From: Physcousia sp015060555
GTDB taxonomy: Bacteria > Bacteroidota > Bacteroidia > Bacteroidales > Bacteroidaceae
Length of the DNA: 64,000 bases
Assembly (NCBI GenBank): GCA_015060555.1
Contig: SUYG01000015.1
Span: forward strand, 1 to 64,000
Reading direction: 5' to 3'
Positions 43,892-53,046 of this stretch are shown here, in pieces. Below the pieces are notes generated by a model, which saw only the letters and a list, made by a program, of their open reading frames with translations, was not told the DNA's origin and did not search any database. The translations under genes were made by a program, and so were the position numbers. The stretch's first letter is position 1, and the number at the start of each line of letters is the position of its first letter.

Positions 43892-44935
43892 ATGAAAGCA
43901 TTACAGATTACTGACACCAAACAGCTCGAGGTCATCGAGCTTTCTGCACCGCAGCCTGCCGCCGGTGAGGTGCTGCTGCGCATCAATTATGTAGGCTTCT
44001 GTGGCTCGGACCTCAATACGTTCCGTGGCCGCAACGCGTTGGCGCTGAAGCCCGTCATCCCTGGGCATGAGATCAGTGCTACCGTAGAAAGGGTGGGAGA
44101 GGGTGTGCCGGCTAAGTTCCAGACGGGACAGGTCGTGACCGTAGATCCCTATACCGCCTGCGGTAACTGTCCCAGCTGTCGCCGTCGCCGGTTCAATGCC
44201 TGCCAGCACAATGAGACGCTGGGTGTGCAGCGCCACGGTGCGATGCGCGAGTTCATCAGTGTGCCCTGGCAGAAGGTTATTCCGGCTGAGGGTCTGGCAC
44301 CTCAGGATGTGGCGTTGATAGAGCCCATGAGCGTTGGCTTCCACGCTGTGGATCGCGGACAGGTGACAGACAGCGACACGGTGCTGGTGATTGGCTGCGG
44401 CATGATTGGCGTGGGTGCCATCGTGCGTGCCAGTCTGCGTGGCGCCACCGTGATTGCCATGGATCTCGATGATGAGAAGCTGGCGCTGGCACATGAGCTC
44501 GGCGCTGCAGCCACCGTGAACAGCGGCACCGAGGATGTCCACGCCCGTCTGCAGGAGCTGACAGATGGTGCCGGTCCCGATGTCGTCATCGAAGCTGTAG
44601 GCGCAACGCCTACTTACAACTGTGCCGTCAACGAGGTGGCCTTCACGGGGCGTATCGTCTGCATCGGCTATGCTCCTGGCGATGTGCCTCTGCCCACCCG
44701 TTTCTTTGTGCAGAAGGAATTGGACATTCGCGGTTCGCGCAATGCTTTGCCCGACGACTTCCGTGCTGTAATCCGTTACTTGCGTCGTGGCACCTGCCCC
44801 ACCGCCCGTCTCATCTCAGGCATTGTTAAGCCCGAAGAGGCCGCACAGGCTATGGCCGCCTGGGATGCCGCACCAGGTAAAGTGTTCCGCATTTTAGTGA
44901 AATTCGATAACGAAAACGGAAGTGGAAACGAATAA
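43892..44935 (+). CDS. Zinc-dependent alcohol dehydrogenase, L-galactonate 5-dehydrogenase-like
   Basis: A 347-residue medium-chain dehydrogenase. Catalytic zinc ligands lie in VGFCGSDLNTF and PGHEI, the structural zinc Cys cluster in CGNCPSCRRRRFNAC, and the Rossmann motif is VIGCGMIGVGAI. It resembles the enzymes annotated as L-galactonate or sorbitol dehydrogenase. From memory, the Bacteroides vulgatus L-galactose pathway uses such an enzyme (Bvu0222) to oxidise L-galactonate to D-tagaturonate. The next gene is a tagaturonate reductase, which makes that role the best reading. It starts a co-directional cluster ending in altronate dehydratase. Confidence 0.8.
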   Translation: MKALQITDTKQLEVIELSAPQPAAGEVLLRINYVGFCGSDLNTFRGRNALALKPVIPGHEISATVERVGEGVPAKFQTGQVVTVDPYTACGNCPSCRRRRFNACQHNETLGVQRHGAMREFISVPWQKVIPAEGLAPQDVALIEPMSVGFHAVDRGQVTDSDTVLVIGCGMIGVGAIVRASLRGATVIAMDLDDEKLALAHELGAAATVNSGTEDVHARLQELTDGAGPDVVIEAVGATPTYNCAVNEVAFTGRIVCIGYAPGDVPLPTRFFVQKELDIRGSRNALPDDFRAVIRYLRRGTCPTARLISGIVKPEEAAQAMAAWDAAPGKVFRILVKFDNENGSGNE

Positions 44936-45154
44936 TCGTAATTAACGTAATAATCAGGCAATGAGAAAGAAAAGCAATGTGCAACAATGCCCAACAATTT
45001 CGTTCCAATAATGAATAGAAATATTATTCTTGGATTAAATTTTTGCGTATTCTTGCTCATTGTTTTTTTTAATGCTCATGGGACGTACACCTGAACAATG
45101 ATGTTAATGACAGTAATTTGTGTCCATAAAAACGAAAACTAAAACGATAACAAC
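44936..45154. other. AT-rich gap before uxaB
   Basis: 219 bases of AT-rich sequence. A T-run at 45061-45072 follows a weak hairpin-capable stretch. I see no clear promoter box or gene. Confidence 0.4.
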
Positions 45155-46672
45155 ATGCAAGAACTCAACATCACCACCGCTCCCAAGGCACAGCGCCCTG
45201 AGCGCATCATACAATTTGGCGAAGGCAACTTTCTTCGCGCTTTCATAGATTGGATTGTCCAACAAATGAACAAAGCCTCTGTCTGGCCAGATCTCCCCTC
45301 CAATGGGGAGGGGCTGGGGGCTGGGGCTTCTGTCGTCATTGTGCAACCCATTGCACAGGGCATGGTAGAGCGTCTGCAGGCACAGGACTGCCTCTACCAT
45401 GTGAACCTGCAGGGTCTCATCGACGGTCAGGCCGTGAACTCGCTTGAGATGATAGAGAGCGTCAGTCGCACCGTAAACCCTTATGCCGACCATGCTGCTT
45501 TCCTGGCACTGGCCGCGCAGCCCGACGTGCGCTTTGTCATCTCCAACACCACCGAGGCAGGCATCGCCTTCGACCCCGCCTGCCGGCTGAACGATGCGCC
45601 GCCCGCCTCTTATCCCGGCAAGCTCACACAGCTGCTCTACCACCGCTTCCGTGCTTTCAATGGCGACCCTGCCAAAGGACTTATCATCATGCCTTGCGAA
45701 CTCATCTTCCAAAATGGTCATCACCTTGTGGATTGCATCCGCAAGTATATTGAGCTGTGGAAAGAAGACCTCGGGGCAGACTTCGAGGCGTTCCGCCAAT
45801 GGTTTGAGCAATCGTGTTATGTCTGTGCTACACTGGTGGACCGCATCGTGCCCGGCTTCCCGCGCAAGGATATCGACGCCATCCAGCAGAAAGTCGGCTA
45901 TGCCGACCAGATGGTGGTTCAGGCAGAGGCTTTCCACCTGTGGGTAATCGAGACCGCAGCCAACCTGCCTCTCGAGCAGTTGGCACGGGAGTTCCCTGCC
46001 GACAAGGCTGGCCTGCACGTCATCTTCACCCATGATGAGTCGCCCTACCATGAGCGCAAGGTGACGCTCTTGAATGGTCCGCACACCGTCCTCTCGCCTG
46101 TCGCCTTCCTGGCAGGACTCAACATTGTGCGCGATGCTTGCCAGCATGAGATCATCGGGCCCTTCATCCGCCGTGTGATGTACGATGAATTACTGCCGAC
46201 GTTGAACCTCCCCGAGGATGAGCTGCGCCACTTCGCCGACGACGTGATGGAGCGCTTCTGCAACCCCTTCGTCGATCACCAGCTCACAAGCATCATGCTC
46301 AACTCGTTCCCGAAGTTCCAGACACGTGACCTGCCCGGTCTGAAGACCTACCTTGAACGCAAGGGTACATTGCCAAAGGGCATTGTCCTCGGCCTTGCCG
46401 CAATCTGCGTCTATTATCGTGGAGGCGAACGACCTGACGGCACGGCCATTCAACCTAACGATGACCCGCGTATCATGCAGCTGCTTGCAGAGCTGTGGCA
46501 GACGGGCGACACCCGCAAAGTGGCCGAGGGCGTTCTCGCTGCCAAGGACCTCATCTGGCACGAGCACGGCGACCTCAATACCATCCCCGGCCTCACCGAC
46601 CTCCTCACGCAGAGCATCGACAGCATCCTGGAGCGTGGAATGATGGAGACCGTTAGGCAGTTGATGGCTTAG
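45155..46672 (+). CDS. uxaB: Tagaturonate reductase (altronate oxidoreductase)
   Basis: A 505-residue member of the polyol/mannitol dehydrogenase family that reduces D-tagaturonate to D-altronate with NADH. Family signs include ERIIQFGEGNFLRAFIDWIV at the N-terminus (Rossmann region), VVIVQPI, RFVISNTTEAGIAFDP, LIIMPCELI and the C-domain VTLLNGPHTVLSPVAFLAGL. Residues about 44-59 (WPDLPSNGEGLGAGAS) interrupt the first Rossmann strands and are encoded by a G/C-rich palindrome of the composite-element family. Position between an L-galactonate dehydrogenase-like gene and uxaA supports the pathway assignment. Confidence 0.9.
   Translation: MQELNITTAPKAQRPERIIQFGEGNFLRAFIDWIVQQMNKASVWPDLPSNGEGLGAGASVVIVQPIAQGMVERLQAQDCLYHVNLQGLIDGQAVNSLEMIESVSRTVNPYADHAAFLALAAQPDVRFVISNTTEAGIAFDPACRLNDAPPASYPGKLTQLLYHRFRAFNGDPAKGLIIMPCELIFQNGHHLVDCIRKYIELWKEDLGADFEAFRQWFEQSCYVCATLVDRIVPGFPRKDIDAIQQKVGYADQMVVQAEAFHLWVIETAANLPLEQLAREFPADKAGLHVIFTHDESPYHERKVTLLNGPHTVLSPVAFLAGLNIVRDACQHEIIGPFIRRVMYDELLPTLNLPEDELRHFADDVMERFCNPFVDHQLTSIMLNSFPKFQTRDLPGLKTYLERKGTLPKGIVLGLAAICVYYRGGERPDGTAIQPNDDPRIMQLLAELWQTGDTRKVAEGVLAAKDLIWHEHGDLNTIPGLTDLLTQSIDSILERGMMETVRQLMA
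45285..45330. repeat. Solo arm of the composite element translated in uxaB
   Basis: CTCCCCTCCAATGGGGAGGG then GCTGGGGGCTGGGGC forms the same hairpin plus G-run design as the right arms in the fuc operon. It is in frame and encodes LPSNGEGLGAG. Confidence 0.65.
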
Positions 46673-46712
46673 TCAGGCTCCTCATCAAAAACTAAAGAAC
46701 CATTCAAGCATC

Positions 46713-49661
46713 ATGAGATATTTAAAGCCTTTTGTGCTCGGGGTTGTGCTGTCGTGCAGCCTGCCGTTGTTGGCTAAGGTGGCCTATCAGAGTGCCAACG
46801 TCCGTTTCACCCTCATTGACGAGGGTACAGTGCGTTTGGAGTATGCTCCCGATGGGAAGTTTGTGGATAATAAGAGCTTTATGGCCGTTATCCGCGAGTA
46901 CCTTGACGTTCCATACACCATCAAGGACAACAGCAAGCAGGTGGTTATCACAACTGCAAAACTGAAACTGGTGTATAAGAAAGGTACAGGCCCTCTCAGT
47001 GCCGACAACTTGACTATCAGCAGCACGAAGGCGATTTCCACCCCGTTTATGTGGAAGCCCGGGACTCCGCAAAAGGGAAACCTGAAAGGAACCTATCGCA
47101 CCTTGGACGGCTACGACGGAGCAGAATATCAGTATGCAAACCCCAAACATGATATGCCCATCGAGGACGGCATCCTTGCTACCGACGGCTGGACGTTTAT
47201 TGACGACAGCAAGCGTTTGCTTTTCGATGGTGACAAGGATTGGGAATGGGTCACAGAACGCAAGAGTGCAGAAGGGGCACAAGACTGGTATTTCATGGCT
47301 TATGGTCACGACTACAAGAGCGCATTGCTCTCATATACCAAATTCGCAGGCAAAGTTCCCCTTCCCCCGCGCTATGCCTTCGGTTACTGGTGGAGCCGCT
47401 ATTGGAGCTACAGCGACCAGGATTTCCGCAACCTCATAGCCGGCTTCCGACAGCTGGACCTGCCGCTTGACGTGCTCGTCATAGATATGGACTGGCATCC
47501 CATCAGTCCCGAGGCTGGTGGCGGATGGACAGGCTGGGACTGGAACGAACGTCTGTTCCCGGACTACAAAAAGTTCCTGAAATATCTCGACGAACAGGGC
47601 GTGAAGGCCACTATGAACCTTCATCCAGCTGATGGCGTGCGTCCTTATGAGAAGAAATATAAGGAATTCATGCAGCGCTTAGGCAAGGACGATGGCAAGA
47701 CCTACGAGTGGCTGGGCTCTGACAAGCGTTACGTGACAGCCCTTTTCGACACATATCTTCATCCTTATATGGACGAAGGCGTTGACTTCTGGTGGCTCGA
47801 CTGGCAGCAGTGGGAAAAAGACCGTGCCATAAAGAGTCTGGATAATGTGTTCTGGTGCAATTACATCTGGTTCTCAGACATGGAACACAACGGCCAGAAG
47901 CGTCCTGTGCTATACCATCGTTGGGGCGGACTGGGCAACCACCGTTACCAAATCGGCTTCTCGGGCGATTCCTACATTACTTGGAAGAGCCTGAAGTTCC
48001 TGCCCTATTTCAATGCCACCGCTTCCAACGTGCTCTATGGCTACTGGAGCCACGACATAGGCGGGCATCAGAGTCTGAAGCACGGCACACCTGTTGAGCC
48101 GCAACTCTATACCCGTGCCATGCAGATGGGACAGTACTTGCCCATCATCCGTTCGCATAGCACTAAGGATCCCAGCCTTAACAAGGAGCCCTGGGCCTTT
48201 GATCAGACAACACAGCAAAGGCTTGCCAACGTCATCAACGGCCGTTACGCGCTCGTACCTTATATCTATACCATGGCACGCAAGACCTACGAAACGGGTA
48301 TTTCGCTATGCCGCCCCCTCTACTACGACAGCCCCGAGGCCAAGGAGGCTTACGAATACAACGAGGAATATATGTTTGGCGACAATATGCTCATAGCCCC
48401 CGTCACCGATGAGGTGGACCAAGAGAGTGGTTATGCCACTGTTAAGCTATGGCTCCCTGCCGGTGAATGGTTGGAATATGAGACCGGTGAGATGCTTCAC
48501 GGTGGCAAAACATACGAGCGCAGTTTCACGATGGATGAATATCCGGTTTATGTTAAAGCTGGCAGTATCCTGCCTTATTACGGAAAACTGAAGAACCTCT
48601 CAGGCACGGAACAGGCTGTTACGGTTCGTGTCTTCCCCGGCCAGGACAAGGGCGAGTTCCAACTCTACGAAGATAATGGTGAGGATAAGAACTATGTTAC
48701 GGAGTATGCCGTCACACCGCTTTCCTACGTTCGTCAGGATGGCAAACTGAAAGTGACGATAGGTTCACGCAAGGGGCAATACAAGGATATGCCGGCTCAA
48801 CGGCGGTACTCCGTGGCGCTGCCTTGTCAGAAGGCGCCCCTGAGTGTGACTTCACAAGGCAAGCAGTTGCCCTTCACCTACGACGGAATGAATCTTGAAA
48901 CCACCATTGACCTTGGCATGGTCAACTGCGCCACTGGCACAGACATAGAGATAGAAATGCCTCAGGAATCGGCCCTCACAGATGGCTTAAAGGCTCAGTT
49001 CCGTCACATCCAGACCGTCGTTCACGACTTCAAGCAACACGAAGCTGGTATGGTTTATACTGAAGACTTCGGATTCTTGGAAGCCGCACCGCTGCGCCTT
49101 TCCTATCATCCCGAGAAGCAGGATGAGACGCTCAGCACTTTCCGCGAGAAATACCAGCGTATTTCCCAAGTGCTCATTGGTCAGATGGGCATCGCCGATA
49201 ATTACAAGCGTGCCGTGAAGTTGCTTAACACAAAGAACGTACTCGCAGATGTCGATGCAACCGCTTTCCAAGCAAACGGCAAGACGGGTTTCAGTATCCG
49301 CTTCTTCAACAATAAAACGCTCGCAGGCAATGCTGTTGCCACGGCTCATTTTGAGAAGATGGACGCTTTCTGGAGTCAGAACCCATGCGATGGCGTTACT
49401 GCCGACGGCTGGAGCCTGATTGCAGAGAGTGAGTTCACAGCTCCTGATACAGGCGAGTTCATCTTCCACATTGCAGGCGACGACGGCTACCGTCTTTTCG
49501 TCGACGGCCAGCAGCTTTGTGCTGATTGGGGCGACCACTCCGAGACATCGCGCATCGCTACTCTCAAGACAACCAAGGGCCAGAAGCACTCGATTCGCAT
49601 TGAATACTACGACAACGAGTACAACGGCAACTTACGCCTGAAGGTGATGACCGTTAAGTGA
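46713..49661 (+). CDS. GH31 alpha-glycosidase with C-terminal PA14-like domain
   Basis: A secreted 982-residue GH31 enzyme. A signal peptide (to about residue 21) precedes the N-terminal beta-sandwich. The catalytic barrel carries VLVIDMDWH, the nucleophile Asp363 in FWWLDWQQW and the likely acid/base Asp419 in GFSGDSY. C-terminal sandwich domains follow (DNMLIAPVTDE, AGEWLEYETGE). Residues about 850-982 look like a PA14 lectin domain (FTAPDTGEFIFHIAGDDGYR). GH31 members include alpha-glucosidases, alpha-xylosidases and others; the substrate cannot be fixed here, though alpha-xylosidase or alpha-galactosidase-type action on side chains would suit the cluster. The gap from uxaB is 40 bases. 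Confidence 0.87.
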   Translation: MRYLKPFVLGVVLSCSLPLLAKVAYQSANVRFTLIDEGTVRLEYAPDGKFVDNKSFMAVIREYLDVPYTIKDNSKQVVITTAKLKLVYKKGTGPLSADNLTISSTKAISTPFMWKPGTPQKGNLKGTYRTLDGYDGAEYQYANPKHDMPIEDGILATDGWTFIDDSKRLLFDGDKDWEWVTERKSAEGAQDWYFMAYGHDYKSALLSYTKFAGKVPLPPRYAFGYWWSRYWSYSDQDFRNLIAGFRQLDLPLDVLVIDMDWHPISPEAGGGWTGWDWNERLFPDYKKFLKYLDEQGVKATMNLHPADGVRPYEKKYKEFMQRLGKDDGKTYEWLGSDKRYVTALFDTYLHPYMDEGVDFWWLDWQQWEKDRAIKSLDNVFWCNYIWFSDMEHNGQKRPVLYHRWGGLGNHRYQIGFSGDSYITWKSLKFLPYFNATASNVLYGYWSHDIGGHQSLKHGTPVEPQLYTRAMQMGQYLPIIRSHSTKDPSLNKEPWAFDQTTQQRLANVINGRYALVPYIYTMARKTYETGISLCRPLYYDSPEAKEAYEYNEEYMFGDNMLIAPVTDEVDQESGYATVKLWLPAGEWLEYETGEMLHGGKTYERSFTMDEYPVYVKAGSILPYYGKLKNLSGTEQAVTVRVFPGQDKGEFQLYEDNGEDKNYVTEYAVTPLSYVRQDGKLKVTIGSRKGQYKDMPAQRRYSVALPCQKAPLSVTSQGKQLPFTYDGMNLETTIDLGMVNCATGTDIEIEMPQESALTDGLKAQFRHIQTVVHDFKQHEAGMVYTEDFGFLEAAPLRLSYHPEKQDETLSTFREKYQRISQVLIGQMGIADNYKRAVKLLNTKNVLADVDATAFQANGKTGFSIRFFNNKTLAGNAVATAHFEKMDAFWSQNPCDGVTADGWSLIAESEFTAPDTGEFIFHIAGDDGYRLFVDGQQLCADWGDHSETSRIATLKTTKGQKHSIRIEYYDNEYNGNLRLKVMTVK

Positions 49662-49685
49662 AATTGATTATTGATTTCCAATACA

Positions 49686-49975
49686 ATGATACGTACACTT
49701 TTGCTCTTGCTTACCGCGGTCCTCTGTGGTTTTGGATGGAGCAGCAGCGATGGGGCTCTGTCGGTTGCCGCGTCTCAATCGGCAAAGGATAGCATCGGGG
49801 TCCCCGACGGCTATCGTCTCGTCTGGCACGATGAGTTTGAGCAGGACACGGTACTCAACGCCGAGGACTGGACCCATGAAGTAGGGGCGGCAACTGGGGC
49901 GGCTCACAGGGAGTGGATGAACGTGCCTTGCCAGCCACGATGGAAGTGGAATATGTCCGTGTTTTCCAGAAGTAA
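49686..49975 (+). pseudogene. GH16 deletion remnant (N- and C-terminal ends only)
   Basis: The start encodes a signal peptide and GYRLVWHDEFEQDTVLNAEDW, the first strands of a GH16 beta-glucanase. From about 49886, in another frame, the sequence reads GGNWGGSQGVDERALPATME then VEYVRVFQK and a TAA at 49973-49975: the exact C-terminal end of such enzymes. The catalytic centre (EIDxxE) and roughly 180-200 residues are missing. The junction near 49881-49888 (GTAGGGGC) would fit a deletion between short GTAGGG-like matches. As written the frame ends at 49979 with a meaningless tail. It lies in the 330-base gap before uxaA. Confidence 0.85.
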
Positions 49976-49991
49976 ATAAGACCAACATACT

Positions 49992-51512
49992 ATGAGAGAT
50001 TTTCTGCAAATACATCCCGCTGATACTGTGGCCGTGGCGCTGCAGCCGCTTTCGACGGGCTATGCTGTTGACATCAACGGCCAATGCATTACGCTGAGTT
50101 CTGATATATCCCAAGGTCAAAAGTTCGCGCTGTGCGATATAGCTGAAGGCGAGGATGTCATCAAATATGGCTATCCCATTGGTCACGCCACACGAGCCAT
50201 AGCTAAAGGCGAGTTGGTGGACCACCACAATCTGGCAACCAACCTTAGTGGAACGATAGATTATAAGGGTATCTTACCCAGCTCCTCCCCCCTCCCTCAT
50301 GGCGAAGGGGCCGTGGAAGAGGCTACCTCTTTTCTTGGCTATCTCCGATCCGATGGTCAAGTCGGCATCCGCAATGACATTTGGGTCATCCCCACTGTCG
50401 GCTGCGTCAATGGAATCTGTAAGCAGATTTCGGAAAGAGCGACTCAGCAATTGTCCACAACGCAGGGCTCATTATCTATTCATCATTTCCCCCATCCCTT
50501 TGGCTGCTCCCAACTTGGCGACGACCACGAGAATACGCGTAAGATACTTCGCGATATGGTGCTGCACCCCAATGCAGGCGGTGTCCTGGTAGTGGGCCTT
50601 GGCTGCGAGAACAACCAGCCGCGCGAGTTTGAGAAATTGCTGGGCGACTACGATCGCCAGCGCATCCGCTTCCTCGTCTCGCAGGAAGTGGAGGGCGACG
50701 AGGTGGAAGCGGGTGTGGAGATTGTCAAGGAGCTCTATACCCAAGCGCAGGCCTACGAGCGTGTATCCGTACCTATTTCAAAGCTACGCATAGGTCTTAA
50801 ATGCGGCGGCTCTGATGGTCTCTCAGGAATCACCGCCAACCCGTTGCTGGGCTGCTTCTCCGACTGGCTTTGTGCGCAGGGTGGAACCACCATCCTGACA
50901 GAAGTGCCTGAGATGTTTGGTGCAGAGCACCTTCTCATGCAACGCGCCATCTCCGATGACGTTCTGCAGGCCACCATCCGTCTCATCAACGACTTCAAGG
51001 AATACTACCTCAGCCATGGTCAGCCCGTCGGCGAGAATCCTTCACCCGGCAATAAGGCCGGCGGCATCTCAACCCTCGAAGAGAAGGCGCTCGGCTGCAC
51101 GCAGAAGTCTGGCTCTTCGCCTGTCGTAGGAGTGCTGAAGTATGGCGAACGCCTCCATTCTTCATTGAGCCCGTCGGGGCTATTCCTCCTCTGTGCTCCC
51201 GGCAACGACCTTGTGGCCTCAACAGCGTTGGCTGCTGCCGGCTGCCAGCTGGTTTTGTTCACCACGGGGCGCGGCACACCATTCTCCACGTTCGTCCCGA
51301 CTTTGAAGGTTGCTACAAACAGCGAGCTGTACCGCCGTAAGCCCCATTGGATGGACTTCAATGCAGGCGTCCTTCTGGATGATGTGCCGATGGAGGAACT
51401 TGTTAAGCGCTTTGTTGCTCTCATCCTCGATGTCGCTAACGGACAGCCGGTGAAAGCAGAACTTTCCGGTACACCCGAGTTCGCCATCTGGAAGAATGGC
51501 GTTACGCTGTGA
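49992..51512 (+). CDS. uxaA: Altronate dehydratase
   Basis: A 506-residue enzyme dehydrating D-altronate to 2-keto-3-deoxygluconate. The N-terminal SAF domain (residues 1-90) has GQKFALCDIAEGEDVIKYGY and PIGHATRAIAKGE. The C-terminal catalytic domain shows VGIRNDIWVIPTVGCVNGIC, FGCSQLGDDHENTRK, GLGCENNQ, LKCGGSDGLSGITANPLLG, NPSPGNKAGGISTLEEKALG and TGRGTPFSTFVPTLKVATNS, all hallmarks of UxaA. The linker (about 97-111, SSSPLPHGEGAVEEA) is encoded by a degenerate arm of the composite repeat. The downstream KDG kinase and aldolase are not in this window. Confidence 0.93.
   Translation: MRDFLQIHPADTVAVALQPLSTGYAVDINGQCITLSSDISQGQKFALCDIAEGEDVIKYGYPIGHATRAIAKGELVDHHNLATNLSGTIDYKGILPSSSPLPHGEGAVEEATSFLGYLRSDGQVGIRNDIWVIPTVGCVNGICKQISERATQQLSTTQGSLSIHHFPHPFGCSQLGDDHENTRKILRDMVLHPNAGGVLVVGLGCENNQPREFEKLLGDYDRQRIRFLVSQEVEGDEVEAGVEIVKELYTQAQAYERVSVPISKLRIGLKCGGSDGLSGITANPLLGCFSDWLCAQGGTTILTEVPEMFGAEHLLMQRAISDDVLQATIRLINDFKEYYLSHGQPVGENPSPGNKAGGISTLEEKALGCTQKSGSSPVVGVLKYGERLHSSLSPSGLFLLCAPGNDLVASTALAAAGCQLVLFTTGRGTPFSTFVPTLKVATNSELYRRKPHWMDFNAGVLLDDVPMEELVKRFVALILDVANGQPVKAELSGTPEFAIWKNGVTL
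50281..50323. repeat. Degenerate element arm translated in the uxaA linker
   Basis: CTCCTCCCCCCTCCCTCATG then GCGAAGGGGCCGTGG keeps the C-run/G-run hairpin layout. It encodes SPLPHGEG between the SAF and catalytic domains. Confidence 0.5.
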
Positions 51513-51525
51513 TGATGAGAAACCG

Positions 51526-52884
51526 TTAAATGATGGGGAAACTCATACCGTTGATCTTGCGGTAGAAGTCGAGGGCATAGACATCTGTCATGCCTGAGAT
51601 GTAGTCGAGGACAGCCATGAGGCGGTCGTAGAGACGAGGCGCACAAATCTGGTACTGTCGCGAGACGCGGTTGATGAGGAGTTGCGAGTAGGCGCGGTCA
51701 GGGTGCATCGCAGCCTCCACCATCAGGTCGATGAGGAAGGTCATGACGCGGAAACCGGCCAGTTCGATATCTACGACGTCCTTGGAGTGGTAGATATGTC
51801 CGTAGCTGGTGTGTGCACATGCTTCATAAGCCAGACGTGGCGTGTCGTCAATATGTTCGATGAGCGAACCTTCGAAACGACCGTCAAGAATCTCCTGTTC
51901 GTGATCGACGAAGGCTCGGACGCACTCGCCCTCCAGCATATTGATGACGCAGGAGCGGAGATAGACCACCTGCTCGTTGACATCATGAACGTCCAACTGC
52001 TGCAGGTTCTGCTTGATCTCATCGCGTCGTTTGGGAGAGAAGTAGGCCAAGAGCAGCTCCTTGACATCCGCCGTTGACAGGATCTTCAGCTTGTGGGCAT
52101 CTTCAATATCCATGATCTCATAGCAGATGTCATCGGCAGCCTCTACGAGGTATGCCAGCGGGAAGCGGGCGTAGCAGAGTGTGCCTGGTGTGGACTCCCG
52201 GCGCAAGATTCCTAACTCATCGGCAATCTTCTGGTAGTCTTCGCGTTCGGCATCAAAGAAGCCAAACTTCTGGTGGTCACCGGCGAGGTCGCTGCAGAAG
52301 GGATATTTCACGATGGAGGCCAGTGTGCTGTAGGTCATCACGAAGCCTCCGCGACGGCGACCGTTGAAGTGGTGGGTGAGCAGACGGAGGGCGTTGGCGT
52401 TGCCGTCGAAATGCGTGAGGTCGTTCCACTGCGTGGGTGTGAGGCTGTCGCCCGTGACGGGGTCTTTGTAGGTCTGAAGCCAGCTGCCGTTGCCCTCGCT
52501 GAAATAGGTGGCGATGGCGCGCTCGCCGGAGTGTCCGAATGGCGGGTTGCCGAGGTCGTGGGCGAGGCAGGCGGCGCTGACGATGCTGCCGAGTTCGGTG
52601 AGGTGTGTGTCGCTCAGTTCAGGATGGCGTTCCAGCAGCAGGCGTGCGCTGTCGTTGCCCAGGGAGCGCCCTACGCTGGACACCTCCAGGCTGTGTGTCA
52701 GTCTGTTGTGGACGAAGATGGAGCCCGGAAGCGGGAACACCTGCGTCTTGTTCTGCAGACGGCGGAAGGGTGCCGAGAAGATGAGGCGGTCATAGTCGCG
52801 CTGGAATTCAGTGCGGTCGTCGGGTTGCTGTTTATGGCTCTCCAGGCCAAAGCGCTTGCTGCTGAGAAGTTGGGACCAAATCAT
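51526..52884 (-). CDS. dgt: Deoxyguanosinetriphosphate triphosphohydrolase
   Basis: A 452-residue HD-domain dGTPase that hydrolyses dGTP to deoxyguanosine and triphosphate. It shows RTEFQRDYDRLIFSAPFRRL, LQNKTQVFPL, HNRLTHSLEVSSVGR, and the HD motif CLAHDLGNPPFGHSGE, in the usual order. I use the ATG at 52884 because the longer frame begins with TTG. A -7 box (52942-52949) stands 58 bases upstream. It is convergent with uxaA; only 13 bases separate the stops. It is divergent from the GH43-PL10 gene. Confidence 0.93.
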   Translation of the reverse strand: MIWSQLLSSKRFGLESHKQQPDDRTEFQRDYDRLIFSAPFRRLQNKTQVFPLPGSIFVHNRLTHSLEVSSVGRSLGNDSARLLLERHPELSDTHLTELGSIVSAACLAHDLGNPPFGHSGERAIATYFSEGNGSWLQTYKDPVTGDSLTPTQWNDLTHFDGNANALRLLTHHFNGRRRGGFVMTYSTLASIVKYPFCSDLAGDHQKFGFFDAEREDYQKIADELGILRRESTPGTLCYARFPLAYLVEAADDICYEIMDIEDAHKLKILSTADVKELLLAYFSPKRRDEIKQNLQQLDVHDVNEQVVYLRSCVINMLEGECVRAFVDHEQEILDGRFEGSLIEHIDDTPRLAYEACAHTSYGHIYHSKDVVDIELAGFRVMTFLIDLMVEAAMHPDRAYSQLLINRVSRQYQICAPRLYDRLMAVLDYISGMTDVYALDFYRKINGMSFPII

Positions 52885-52941
52885 CGTGAAGTAATGATTC
52901 AATTTTTAAGGGAAAAGTGCATATAGTGTTGTAAAACGATG

Positions 52942-52949
52942 CAAAAGTA
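52942..52949 (-). promoter_or_regulatory. Promoter -7 box for dgt
   Basis: TACTTTTG on the minus strand upstream of the dGTPase start. Confidence 0.55.
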
Positions 52950-52991
52950 ATTAAAAATATGATGAAAACACTTCATGAAAGAAAAAAAATG

Positions 52992-52999
52992 TACCTTTG
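52992..52999 (+). promoter_or_regulatory. Promoter -7 box for the GH43-PL10 gene
   Basis: TACCTTTG, 48 bases before the ATG at 53047; divergent with the dgt promoter. Confidence 0.65.
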
Positions 53000-53046
53000 C
53001 GTCCGAAAAGTGGTAGTTAAAACAAAAAACATAAGAAACACGAATC

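Noticed and set aside
51041..51110. Suspected repeat-derived insertion in uxaA containing NPSPGNKAGG
   Set aside because: This block is a native conserved motif of altronate dehydratases, present in the E. coli enzyme as well.
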